Positions 51,373 through 61,421 are shown, counted from the first letter of the stretch. The stretch is 64,000 bases of DNA from Aldehydirespirator sp965221605 (GCA_965221605.1 CBDCSK010000014.1:248001-312000); one strand, 5' to 3'. A program made the numbers and translations. The notes: generated by a model from the sequence alone, not told the origin.

Positions 51373-52478
51373 GGCGAGACGATCGCGACCGCGGCCCGCT
51401 GGAAGTCCTTCACGTCGGTGTAGCCGCACTTGGCCAGCGACGTCCGCAGCCCGCCCATCATGTTGGTGGTGCCCTCGGGATCGAGAGCCGGGCCGTGGAG
51501 GATCTCCGCCAGCGTGCCGTGCGGCTCGACGTCGGTGATCCGGCCTCGTGGCAGCGTCGGGTGGCCGGCCGACAGGTCCCAGTGCCGGCCCGGGCAGGGT
51601 GAGTCCGATGCCAACGCCAGCGGCAGGCCCAGCATCACGGCGTCGGCGCCGCACACGACGGCCTTGGCGATGTCGCCCGCGGTGCGCATGGCTCCGTCGG
51701 CGATCACATGGCAGTACACCCCGGTCTCGTCGAGGTGGCGCATGCGGGCGGCGCGGGCATCGGCGATGGCGGTGGCCTGGGGGGCGTCGAGTCCCAGCAC
51801 ATGGCGGCTGGTGCCGACATGGCCCGAACCGGCCCCGACCAGCACCCCGGCGGCTCCAGTACGCATCAGGTGCAGGGCAGCCTGGTAGCTCACGCAGCCA
51901 CCGACGATCACCGGGGTGTGCATGCGGCGGATGAACGTCTTGAGGTTGAGTGGATCGGCAACCGAGGACACATGCTCGGCCGACACGATCGTGCCCGAGA
52001 TGACCAGCAGATCGATCTCGGCGCCGGTGGCGTGAGGGGCCAGCTCGACCGCCCGCTGGGGCCGGACCCGGCCCGCGGTGCGGACCCCGGTCTCGGCGAT
52101 CTCCGCGATGCGGGTTGCCACCAACTCGGGCTGGATCGGGCGGGAGTAGAGCTCGCGCAGACGGCTGGCCGCGGTGTCCAGCGGCATGTCGCCCAGCTCG
52201 GCCAGTTCGGAGGCGGGGTCTTCGCAGCGGGTCCACACACCCTCAAGATCGAGCACCCCGATCCCGCCGAGTTCACCCATCTGCACCGCAGTGGCCGGGC
52301 TGGTGACGCTGTCGGTGGAGGCAGCCAGCACGGGGATGTCGAAGCGGTAGGCGTCGATCTGCCACGAGATGTCGACGTCGGAGGGGTCGCGGGTGCGCCG
52401 GCTGGGGATGATGGCGATCTCATCGAGCCGGTAGGCGCGGCGGCCGGACTTGCCCAACCCGATCTCTGTCTCAGCCAT
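51369..52478 (-). CDS. GuaB3-family IMP dehydrogenase-related protein without the catalytic cysteine
   Basis: A 369-residue protein of the GuaB3 family, the shorter IMP dehydrogenase paralogue of actinobacteria that lacks CBS domains. The N-terminus IGLGKSGRRAYRLDEIAIIPSRRTRD and the C-terminal GTTNMMGGLRTSLAKCGYTDVKDFQ are typical. In active enzymes the loop near residue 230 has a Cys before T-x-R; here it reads GAGSGHVGTSRHVLGL with no Cys, so ordinary IMP oxidation is unlikely. Coupled to guaA, it may be regulatory. The family is certain, the role is not. Confidence 0.9.
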   Translation of the reverse strand: MAETEIGLGKSGRRAYRLDEIAIIPSRRTRDPSDVDISWQIDAYRFDIPVLAASTDSVTSPATAVQMGELGGIGVLDLEGVWTRCEDPASELAELGDMPLDTAASRLRELYSRPIQPELVATRIAEIAETGVRTAGRVRPQRAVELAPHATGAEIDLLVISGTIVSAEHVSSVADPLNLKTFIRRMHTPVIVGGCVSYQAALHLMRTGAAGVLVGAGSGHVGTSRHVLGLDAPQATAIADARAARMRHLDETGVYCHVIADGAMRTAGDIAKAVVCGADAVMLGLPLALASDSPCPGRHWDLSAGHPTLPRGRITDVEPHGTLAEILHGPALDPEGTTNMMGGLRTSLAKCGYTDVKDFQRAAVAIVSP

Positions 52479-52518
52479 GGCGGCGCCTCTGGTGCCGGAA
52501 TCCGGGCACCGGGTGAGC

Positions 52519-53241
52519 CTATCCGGCGCCCACTCCCGCGATCGTGATCGTCAGCAGCCGGCGCAGCACGGCCGCGGTGGCCCCCCACACCGTGTCGCCC
52601 GGCAGCTCGAAGAAGGTCATGGCACGCTCGCCTCCGAATGCCTCGCCCAGCGACCAGACCTCCTCCCGCCAGGTGTCGGGGTGGGTCAGCTCCGACAGCG
52701 GGACGTGCAGCACTCGCTCCACCTCGGCCGGGTCGGGCACCAGCTCAGGACGCCGCTCGACCGTGGCCACGAACGGGCACACCAGCGAACGCGACCCCAC
52801 AGTGACGAAGGTGTCGAGCGCTCCGACCAGCCGGGCCGTGCCGGGATCCAGGCTGATCTCCTCGGACGCCTCCCGCACCGCAGTGGCCCACAGGTCGTCG
52901 TCGCCCGGCTCGCGCCTGCCGCCGGGGAACGACACCTCGCCCGCGTGGTGGCGCAGGTGCCAGGCCCGCCGGGTGAGCACCACCCACGGCTCGCCGCCGT
53001 GCTCGTAGAGCAGGACCAGCACCCCCGACGGCGCCGATCCCGGTGGAACCGTCGCCCGCGACGCGATGTGGGTCGGCACGGTGGTCTCAACCGCATCGCG
53101 GACCTGAGCCAAGCTCGGGCAGCGTTGTGCATCCGGCAGCCCCGCCCACGGGGCAAGCCCTCCGAGACGCACGTTCGCGGGTCGGGGGATGTGCTGGGAC
53201 CCGTCCCTGCCAGCAGGAGGACTCGGCGGCTCGAAGACCAC
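52519..53241 (-). CDS. NUDIX hydrolase, CoA pyrophosphatase type
   Basis: A protein of about 240 residues with a complete Nudix box, GGRREPGDDDLWATAVREASEEISL, preceded by the CoA-pyrophosphatase hallmark LRHHAGEVSFPGG. Such enzymes split CoA or CoA derivatives into phosphopantetheine and 3',5'-ADP. No ATG is available near the family start; GTG at 53241 is chosen, and a later start is possible. A 54-residue gene precedes it by 23 bases on the same strand, and GuaB3 follows. Confidence 0.88.
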   Translation of the reverse strand: MVFEPPSPPAGRDGSQHIPRPANVRLGGLAPWAGLPDAQRCPSLAQVRDAVETTVPTHIASRATVPPGSAPSGVLVLLYEHGGEPWVVLTRRAWHLRHHAGEVSFPGGRREPGDDDLWATAVREASEEISLDPGTARLVGALDTFVTVGSRSLVCPFVATVERRPELVPDPAEVERVLHVPLSELTHPDTWREEVWSLGEAFGGERAMTFFELPGDTVWGATAAVLRRLLTITIAGVGAG

Positions 53242-53264
53242 CGTCGTCGATACAGCCGGCTCGA

Positions 53265-53429
53265 TCAGGACTCGTCCCCGCCGCCCGCGGCCCCGGCGAG
53301 GTCCCGGAGGAGGTCGCGTAGCCCGCCGGTCTTGAGGTCGCTCATCACCCGGCCGGGCGGGGTCTCGCCCCGCTCCCACTCCTCCCAGTGGTCCAGCAGC
53401 TTGCGCGGGTCCGGCGCGGGACGATCCAT
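53265..53429 (-). CDS. Small conserved protein upstream of the NUDIX gene
   Basis: A 54-residue frame starting ATG at 53429. KLLDHWEEWERGETPPGRVM, followed by SDLKTGGLRDLLRDLA, matches a short actinobacterial protein family I recognise only as hypothetical. It is helical and acidic at the end. Its stop lies 23 bases before the NUDIX start, so the two are probably co-transcribed. It is divergent from the antitoxin gene 71 bases away. Confidence 0.7.
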   Translation of the reverse strand: MDRPAPDPRKLLDHWEEWERGETPPGRVMSDLKTGGLRDLLRDLAGAAGGGDES

Positions 53430-53500
53430 CCCGGTGAGGCTACCGGTGCCGCTCGGAGTCGAGAGTTGCAGATCCCGGCGGGTGCTTGCATAATGAAAGC

Positions 53501-53794
53501 ATGCCTCATGTGCTTGTTCGAGACGTCCCTGAGGACGTCCACCGCAAGCTCACTCAGCGCGCCCGCGCCAACGGAACCTCCCTTCAGCGCTACCTATCGT
53601 CTGAGCTGGCCAGGCTGGCCGAGACTCCGACCCTTGACGAGATCATCGCCCGGATCGAGCAGAACTCGGGCGGCCGTGTCGGATTCGCGCAGGCGGTCAC
53701 CGACCTCGACGAGATCAGAACCGAACGCGACCAGGTCCTGCACGAGAGGTTCGAGGCGTTGGATGCACGCGAAGACAGAGGACCGCGGCACTGA
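53501..53794 (+). CDS. FitA/VapB-like ribbon-helix-helix antitoxin
   Basis: A 97-residue antitoxin. The N-terminus MPHVLVRDVPEDVHRKLTQR, then ANGTSLQRYLSSELARLAE, is a FitA-type ribbon-helix-helix, and the C-terminal half is a helical toxin-binding tail. The ATG at 53501 is preferred to a TTG five codons upstream. Its stop TGA overlaps the ATT that may start the toxin gene. The pair is a second VapBC-type module in this window and is not similar to the first. Confidence 0.88.
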   Translation: MPHVLVRDVPEDVHRKLTQRARANGTSLQRYLSSELARLAETPTLDEIIARIEQNSGGRVGFAQAVTDLDEIRTERDQVLHERFEALDAREDRGPRH

Positions 53795-53799
53795 TTGTC

Positions 53800-54192
53800 G
53801 TGGACGCCTCTGTACTGGCCAACTTTCTCGCCGAGGACGGACGAGCTGGTCGTGTCGCCCGGGCCGCGGTGAGCCGCGCCGAGGAGGTCTCGTTGCCGGA
53901 CGTGGCCGATGTCGAGACGGCGGCGGTGCTCCGGAAGCGCTGGATCGCGAGGAGTCTCACGGACGAGCGCTTCGCCACTGCCCTGGCCACCCTGGCTGAC
54001 TTGCCGTTTCAGCGGCATCCGGCTTTGACGATGCTGCAACGGGCGTACGAGTTGCGAGCCACCGTGACCGTCTACGACGCCGTGTACGTCGCCTTGGCCG
54101 AGTTTCTGGGCTGCCCCCTCCTCACCGCCGACGCCCGGCTGGCCAAGGCTCCCGGACCGCGATGCGACATCCGGCTGCTGAGCCCGGCGTGA
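53800..54192 (+). CDS. vapC: PIN-domain toxin (VapC-like)
   Basis: A 130-residue PIN-domain protein. Conserved acids are Asp in VDASVLANFL, Glu in DVETAAVLRK, and Asp residues in TVYDAVYVALAE and LLTADARLAKA. The GTG at 53800 lacks the usual opening strand; reading two codons earlier from an ATT that overlaps the antitoxin stop (TGATT) would give the typical MIVVDASVL. An ATT start is rare but would explain the overlap. Predicted RNA-cleaving toxin, held by the upstream antitoxin. Confidence 0.9.
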   Translation: MDASVLANFLAEDGRAGRVARAAVSRAEEVSLPDVADVETAAVLRKRWIARSLTDERFATALATLADLPFQRHPALTMLQRAYELRATVTVYDAVYVALAEFLGCPLLTADARLAKAPGPRCDIRLLSPA

Positions 54193-54330
54193 CCGTCGGA
54201 ATCGAAGAGCAAGCCCGCCCCCGCTCTCATCCTTCTGCCCGTGGGCCAAGGGATCCAGGTCAGGCCGTCCTCTCATCATCGCGTCGACGTGCGTGACCCG
54301 AGTCGTCTCAGCTCGTGTTCGATAGCCGTC

Positions 54331-54468
54331 TTCGCGTCATGTTGCCTATAGCTCATACTGCTGCGAACTCGCCATGATGGTCGGCTCACATGGCAACCTT
54401 TCGCGTCATGTTGCCTATGGCTCATACTGCTGCGAACTCGCCATGATGGTCGGCTCACATGGTAACCC
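54331..54468. repeat. 69-bp tandem duplication in a gene-free gap
   Basis: Two nearly identical 69-base copies, 54331-54399 and 54400-54468, differing at a few positions. Each begins TTCGCGTCATGTTGCC and ends CACATGGCAACC, and GTTGCC can pair with GGCAAC within a unit. The 357-base gap from 54193 to 54549 holds no gene I can support; the minus frame through the repeats stays open because 69 is a multiple of three, but lacks a start site. Confidence 0.85.
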
Positions 54469-54549
54469 TTGGCAGCCAACGCTCATTGAAGGTTGGGAGG
54501 GCTCAAGGGAGAAGGGGCGACTCTCGCGGTCAGGCACGGCCGGGCGAAC

Positions 54550-56154
54550 CTAACCCAATGCCTCTCGGACGGCGTCCCGCAGATGCTGTGGAGGCCCTGA
54601 GCCGTCCACCAGGCACCCCAAGAACCCGTCGGCGTCGAAGTACTGGAAGTCGTCGCCGTAAGCGTGGTGCTGCGGGTCGTAGTACCCGTCGTCCCAGAGG
54701 AACTCGCCCTCATGCCATCCGGACCGGTGGTAGGTGATGCCGCGGGTGACCATCACCATCGTGTCAGCAAGCAACTCCCCCCGGAACCGCTCATCTGACA
54801 TTCCGTCGCGGCGGCACCCGAGGTAGTGGTTGTGGAACCTAGAGCGCGCGTCCTCCCAGGCCGAACCAGCAAACCCCCGCCACCAAAGATCCTCCCAGAT
54901 GTGACCTAGCTCGTGCAGCAGCACATCCTCAACGCGGTGCGGTGCCGAGCGCAACACGTCCAGGGTGAACCAGATCTGTGGAGGCTCCCCCACGGGACCA
55001 CCGGTCACTGCGCAGGCCAACGCGTCGCACCCGTGAGGCAGGCGGGGGTCATAGAACTGCACTTCGGCGGCATCCCAGGCTGTTCGCACCCACGGCCAGG
55101 ACTGCTCATAGTGCAAGATCACGTCAAACAGCAGCTCGGCGCTCTGGGCGAACACGTTGGGATGGACCCGCAGTTGCATCACGCGGTCTTCGGCCTGGCT
55201 CAGTGCTTCGCTCAGGGCGCGTCCGTCCCGGGTCTGTAGCGCCGCCTCCCACACCTCGGTTCTAGTGGCCTCGTGCACCACGTCGACCTCCGCCGCCGCC
55301 AGTAGTTCATCGACGAAAGCGAACCACTCCAAGTCCGCCTCCGCCGCCCTCAGTTCCGACTTGATCGCCGATTCCTCGTGTTCGCCTGTACTAGCTGGTT
55401 GCGGCCCGTCGGAGATGATGATGAACACCTCCAGCCCGGCCGACACCGGGAAGCCGTGCGGCGGGTCGGTGTCGATGATCTCCCCCTCCGGGACCTCGCT
55501 CGACGGCTCCCGCCGCTCCGCGACCCGGAACCCCTGACCGATGAGCGTCTGGATCGCATCGAAGGGCGACTGTCCCCGGACGTCGGGCACGAAGATCTGT
55601 CCCGGGCCGGTGGAGACGGTGATCGTCACCACCAGGTCGCCCTCGGTGATCTCGGTGCCGGAGGCGGGCTCCTGGAAGACCACGGTGCCGGCCTCGGCCT
55701 GGCTGGGGCCTTCGATCACGATGACACCGAAGCCGGCGTTCCTGAGCAACTCCTCGGCGTCGACCCGGTTGCGGCCCCGCACCGACGGCACCCTGGGAAT
55801 CTCACCCTGGCTGACGGTCAGGGCCACGATGCCCTCCTCGGCGATGCGCTGGCCCGCGGGCGGGCTCTGCGCGAAGACCGTGTTCTCGGGCTGCTCGATG
55901 TTGACCTGGTAGCTCGGCTCCGGCTGCAACCCGAGGGCCCGTAGCTGGGCGTCGGCCTCTCCGTAGCTGAGCCCGATCACATCGGGCACTTCCACCAGCA
56001 CCGCCTCCGTCCTGATCACGCGCGAGGGTTGGCTTGACGTCGCGGTGACATCATCCCCATGAATCCTCGGCCAGTAGTGCATGACCGTTCCTGTCGTGGC
56101 CAAACCGACGAAGGGGCTGGCAACTAACACGACTCCGACCACCAAGGCCCTCAC
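54550..56154 (-). CDS. PASTA-repeat membrane protein with C-terminal HExxH metallopeptidase-like domain
   Basis: A 534-residue protein. An N-terminal hydrophobic segment (about residues 4-26) anchors it. Three PASTA repeats follow (roughly 54-117, 120-185, 187-252), each with a VPDV or VPSV opening and a P-P-x-G motif such as SPPAGQRIAEEG. Beyond a spacer, VLLHELGHIWEDLWW at about residue 412 has the zinc motif HELGH, and GELLADTMVMV near 460 may give the third ligand. PASTA repeats bind peptidoglycan or beta-lactams and normally sit on Ser/Thr kinases or penicillin-binding proteins; no kinase domain is present. An extracellular wall-associated peptidase is the likely role. The start is GTG. 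Confidence 0.8.
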   Translation of the reverse strand: MRALVVGVVLVASPFVGLATTGTVMHYWPRIHGDDVTATSSQPSRVIRTEAVLVEVPDVIGLSYGEADAQLRALGLQPEPSYQVNIEQPENTVFAQSPPAGQRIAEEGIVALTVSQGEIPRVPSVRGRNRVDAEELLRNAGFGVIVIEGPSQAEAGTVVFQEPASGTEITEGDLVVTITVSTGPGQIFVPDVRGQSPFDAIQTLIGQGFRVAERREPSSEVPEGEIIDTDPPHGFPVSAGLEVFIIISDGPQPASTGEHEESAIKSELRAAEADLEWFAFVDELLAAAEVDVVHEATRTEVWEAALQTRDGRALSEALSQAEDRVMQLRVHPNVFAQSAELLFDVILHYEQSWPWVRTAWDAAEVQFYDPRLPHGCDALACAVTGGPVGEPPQIWFTLDVLRSAPHRVEDVLLHELGHIWEDLWWRGFAGSAWEDARSRFHNHYLGCRRDGMSDERFRGELLADTMVMVTRGITYHRSGWHEGEFLWDDGYYDPQHHAYGDDFQYFDADGFLGCLVDGSGPPQHLRDAVREALG

Positions 56155-56327
56155 AGGTCTCGCAGGCTATCGGGCGTGCAAGAACGGAAAGAAACGTGCT
56201 GTCCAAAGGTACCCAAGCGTTAGCGCCGTCGCCGCTTCAGCCGCGGGGGTGCGCGAGCCCGCTAAGGCGGCTGTGCCAGAATGCGGAGCGTGCCCGCCCA
56301 AGCCCGCCCAATTGCCGCGACCCGCCC

Positions 56328-59255
56328 ATGAGCGCGGGCGACGGTGTCACCGTAGAGACCGCGCTGAACTTTCAGGTAGCGGAACATCTGCGAAGGTTCG
56401 GGTTGGACGCGGAAGCCGAGCAGCGCAATGTGGTCGACCCAGAGCGGCGACAGCACCAGGTCGATGTCCTTGTCGAGTTAGAGGACGAGTGCGTCGCCAT
56501 AGAGGCGGAGTTCGCTCCCGCACGGGATGTCGAGAAGGACGCCTTGAAGCGTCTGCCCACCAATCGCCGCTTGCTGTGGCGGGGTCGCCCGATCACCAGA
56601 GCTTTCACGCTCGTGTATCCGAACGACTACCGGAACCTCGCTGTCAGCGTCAGCACGAGACAGCTAGAAGCATGCGAGACCTTGAGATTCAAGGAGATCA
56701 CGCGCCAGCGTAAGATCATTAGGTTCGGCGGGGAGCAGATCGGAACGGTCCGCGATCTGTCAGATCTGCTCTTGAATTACTGGACTCAGGCTCGCAGGCC
56801 AGCAGCCGTCGATCAAGTCGTCGCGACAGCGTCCGAAGCGATAGCCGCATCTGCGGTCATCCTGAAGGCTGACCCGTACATCCAGCAGCCCCATGATGAC
56901 TCCGACCCGGCGGCGACCTGCGCTCTGGTGTGGTTGAACGCGCTCTTGTTCCAAGAGCTTCTAGCCGCGAACCTATCTCCCTCGAGCATGCCCGTCGCCC
57001 ACCAGGGCAAGTCCATACCTGTGCCGTCGAAGGAAGCCAGCGTCACTGAGACGCTCGCCGAGTGGACCTACATCCTGAGCATCAACTGGTATCCGATATT
57101 CGATCTAGCCAAGACAGCGCTCAGCAGGGTCTCTACCGCGCGAGCGCATCAGGTGTTGAGTATTCTGAGGGAATGCGCCAGCGGCATGGCGCAGGATCAA
57201 GTCATCAAGCAACACGACATCGCTGGTCGGGTGTTCCATCGGTTGTTGAACAGCCGCAAGTACCTCGCCACCAACTACACGACCATTCCTGCTGCTGTGA
57301 TGCTCGCCGGTTTGGCGTTCGGATCGCCCAACGGACCGCTCGCCTCGAGGTCGACTCGCGACACCGAAGCGCTGGCCGACGGGTTGCGGATCGTTGATCC
57401 AGCCTGTGGCAGCGGCACGCTGCTCATGGCAGCGTTGCAGGAAGTGCTCAAGGCCTGCCGCTCCAGCACTTCCGGCTCTCAGGCACCGGACATGAAACCG
57501 ATCCTCGAACGCAGCCTGTACGGGTACGACGTAGTGCCAGGCGCGGAACATCTCACCAATACCACGCTGTCGATGGCAGAGACATCCCGAGTGCTCTCAG
57601 GCATCCATATCTACACCGTCCCCCATGACGTAGAGCCAACAACGAAGGTCCCGCGACTGGGCAGCCTTGACTTCTTGCGCCGAGCGCCGAACCATGAGTC
57701 TGTGGTTGCGATGGAGATGTTCCCTTCTGGGTCCACTGCTACCCGCAGTCAGATGAGTGGCGAGAAGCGCAAGGACATTCACCTTCCAGCGAAGGTCGAT
57801 CTGTTCATCAGCAACCCGCCATACACGCGTGCGGGTGGCCCCGGCAGCACCGAAAACACCATGTGGAACCCGCTGTTCGGTTCAGTTCTGTCCGATGATG
57901 ACGCGACCAAGATGAAGATTGCCATCACCAAGACGCTTACCGGAACCATCGGCAGCATGTACGCTGGTCTTGGTTCGGCGTTCGTGGCCCTGATGGATCA
58001 AGAGATCCGCGAAGGCGGCATGCTCGCTGTCGTGCTTCCACTGACAGCAGTGACAGGCAGCCGATGGCAGCCCGTCCGCGATAGACTATTGGAGGGTTAC
58101 CAGATCGAGTGGGTCATAACAAGCCACGATCCGCGGCACCGCACCAAGACCAAGGACTTGCCCGGACGACGCTGGTGCAGCTTCTCAGAATCCACGCGGA
58201 TTGCCGAAACGCTGATCGTCGCGACCCGAACCACGGACCGCACCAACCACCGAGTCAACTTCGTCAACCTGCGCCACAACCCCGACGATCCAGCCGACGC
58301 CATCGCCCTCACCCGCGCGCTGCTCAACCACACCGACGATCGGCCCATCACTGGGCGGACAGACATGCGATGCGCCGACATCGACTACCCGCACCCCTCC
58401 GACAAGTGGGGCGAGATCGTCAGCGTCAAACAGTCGCAGCTGGGCCCGCAGGCATGGATGCAAGTAGCGTTCACCGACTGCGCGCTCACCGAGGCCGCCG
58501 CTCTTCTCCGCGCCCAGCACAAACTCGGAACGACAACGGTGCCAATCGCTGAGCTAGGCACCCTCGCCGAACTGGGTCCGTACCACATGCAGATCAAGGG
58601 CAAGGGCGGGCTGTTCGACTGTTCGGAAGACACACCCACACGGCTTCAGGATGCGGGGCTCTGGCACCACCGCCACGACCGCGTCACCACCATGAACCCC
58701 TCGCCCGATGCCGTGCTGAAACGACGCCAGGGACTCAAGAACGAACAGGACCAGATGCTCCAACGGGCAGGGCGGCTGCATCTCGCCGCCGAACTCGGCC
58801 ACGCTCCGCAGAGGATCGCCGCTGCGGTCACCGACCGCAGCGCCATCGGCATCAGCTCATGGATCACCCTCAACCTTCTCGACAACCGCCCCGGAACCGA
58901 GGAGGCGCTGTGCCTCTGGCTCAACAGCACACCCGGAATGCTGCTGCGGATCACGCACGCCAACCGCCCCTATCTGGGGCGCAGCCGGGTGCCGCACGAA
59001 CTCGCTCGCAGTATGCCGGTGCTCGACATGAACCAACTCAACGACAAGCAAATCGCGGCGGCCAGCGATCTCTTCGCCGACCTCAAGGACTCCACCCTGC
59101 AAGGCTTCGCCAAGATCAACGATGACCCGGCGCGCCACGAACTCAACCACAGATTCGCCAGAGAGATCCTCGGCTGCGGCGAGTCTGACGTCCAGCACAT
59201 TGACGATCTGACTCACACGCTCGCCAACGAACCCACGATGACCACGCGGCACTGA
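56328..59255 (+). CDS. Single-chain type IIG-like restriction-methylation protein
   Basis: A 975-residue protein. Near residue 43, HQVDVLVELEDECVAIEAEF looks like a PD-(D/E)XK nuclease centre (Asp, then E-x-E). The methyltransferase core has motif I VDPACGSGTLLMAALQ near residue 355 and the N6-adenine motif SNPPYTRAGG near residue 495, with a long C-terminal region for target recognition. ATG at 56328 is chosen; the frame upstream is not coding-like. It is divergent from the PASTA protein and convergent with groEL, with no specificity subunit nearby, so cutting and modification would be in one chain. The N-terminal nuclease is less certain than the methylase. Confidence 0.8.
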   Translation: MSAGDGVTVETALNFQVAEHLRRFGLDAEAEQRNVVDPERRQHQVDVLVELEDECVAIEAEFAPARDVEKDALKRLPTNRRLLWRGRPITRAFTLVYPNDYRNLAVSVSTRQLEACETLRFKEITRQRKIIRFGGEQIGTVRDLSDLLLNYWTQARRPAAVDQVVATASEAIAASAVILKADPYIQQPHDDSDPAATCALVWLNALLFQELLAANLSPSSMPVAHQGKSIPVPSKEASVTETLAEWTYILSINWYPIFDLAKTALSRVSTARAHQVLSILRECASGMAQDQVIKQHDIAGRVFHRLLNSRKYLATNYTTIPAAVMLAGLAFGSPNGPLASRSTRDTEALADGLRIVDPACGSGTLLMAALQEVLKACRSSTSGSQAPDMKPILERSLYGYDVVPGAEHLTNTTLSMAETSRVLSGIHIYTVPHDVEPTTKVPRLGSLDFLRRAPNHESVVAMEMFPSGSTATRSQMSGEKRKDIHLPAKVDLFISNPPYTRAGGPGSTENTMWNPLFGSVLSDDDATKMKIAITKTLTGTIGSMYAGLGSAFVALMDQEIREGGMLAVVLPLTAVTGSRWQPVRDRLLEGYQIEWVITSHDPRHRTKTKDLPGRRWCSFSESTRIAETLIVATRTTDRTNHRVNFVNLRHNPDDPADAIALTRALLNHTDDRPITGRTDMRCADIDYPHPSDKWGEIVSVKQSQLGPQAWMQVAFTDCALTEAAALLRAQHKLGTTTVPIAELGTLAELGPYHMQIKGKGGLFDCSEDTPTRLQDAGLWHHRHDRVTTMNPSPDAVLKRRQGLKNEQDQMLQRAGRLHLAAELGHAPQRIAAAVTDRSAIGISSWITLNLLDNRPGTEEALCLWLNSTPGMLLRITHANRPYLGRSRVPHELARSMPVLDMNQLNDKQIAAASDLFADLKDSTLQGFAKINDDPARHELNHRFAREILGCGESDVQHIDDLTHTLANEPTMTTRH

Positions 59256-59335
59256 CCGTCACTCAGCAGCAGTCAGCTCGTCACATCTGAGCCCCTTGCC
59301 GATCATGCTCTCCGCGACGAGTGGGACGGGCGCGG

Positions 59336-59364
59336 AGGAGCCCGAACTCATCGCTCGGGCTCCT
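59336..59364. terminator. Hairpin between convergent genes
   Basis: AGGAGCCCGA (59336-59345) and TCGGGCTCCT (59355-59364) form a perfect ten-pair stem with a nine-base loop. It lies between the ends of the type IIG-like gene and groEL and may serve both, though neither side has a clear U tract. Confidence 0.55.
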
Positions 59365-59389
59365 TGGGGGGTTCGCTGGGGGCGAACGG

Positions 59390-61036
<1,647 letters not shown>

Positions 61037-61044
61037 CGGGTACC

Positions 61045-61335
61045 TCAGACGACCTTGGCGAGCACGTCGCGGGCGTTGAGGATCAGCAGGTCCTCACCGT
61101 CGACGGTGATCTCGGTGCCGCCGTACTTCGAGTAGACGACGGTGTCGCCCACCGCTACGTCCATGGGGATGAGCTCACCGCTGTCGTCGGACCGGCGACC
61201 GGGGCCTACCGCCAGCACGTCGCCCTGCTGGGGCTTCTCCTTGGCGGTGTCGGGGATGACGAGACCACTGGCGGTGGTCTCCTCGGCGTCGCCGGGCCGC
61301 ACAACGATGCGATCCTCGAGTGGCTGCAGGTTCAT
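61045..61335 (-). CDS. groES: 10-kDa co-chaperonin
   Basis: A 96-residue GroES. LQPLEDRIVVRPGDAEETTASGLVIPDTAKEKPQQGDVLAVGPG contains the mobile loop, and VVYSKYGGTEITVDGEDLLIL closes the fold. The ATG at 61335 follows GGGAGGACAC. Upstream lies a CIRCE operator, so the operon should be repressed by HrcA and induced by heat stress. Confidence 0.98.
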   Translation of the reverse strand: MNLQPLEDRIVVRPGDAEETTASGLVIPDTAKEKPQQGDVLAVGPGRRSDDSGELIPMDVAVGDTVVYSKYGGTEITVDGEDLLILNARDVLAKVV

Positions 61336-61351
61336 GTGTCCTCCCGGACTC

Positions 61352-61378
61352 GGTGTTCTTGGTGTTCTTGGTGTTCTT
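61352..61378. repeat. Triple 9-bp repeat in the groES leader
   Basis: GGTGTTCTT occurs three times end to end (AAGAACACC on the coding strand), between the CIRCE site and the groES ribosome-binding site. It would be in the 5' untranslated RNA; no role is known. Confidence 0.7.
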
Positions 61379-61394
61379 GGACTGAGCACGGGCG

Positions 61395-61421
61395 TTGGCA
61401 CTCTCCCGTGACGAGTGCCAA
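61395..61421 (-). promoter_or_regulatory. CIRCE element (HrcA operator)
   Basis: TTGGCACTC, nine bases, GAGTGCCAA: a perfect inverted repeat that differs from the TTAGCACTC-N9-GAGTGCTAA consensus only at the A/T pair replaced by G/C in each arm. It lies 60 bases upstream of groES. The arms extend by two more pairs (CG). Confidence 0.92.

Noticed and set aside
51373..52236. N-terminal extension of guaA to 810 residues
   Set aside because: The extra part is the out-of-frame shadow of the GuaB3-like gene; the GTG at 51372 overlapping that gene's stop gives normal GuaA length.
54276..54479. Minus-strand frame encoding two 23-residue repeats
   Set aside because: It exists only because the 69-bp unit is a multiple of three; no start site or recognisable protein.
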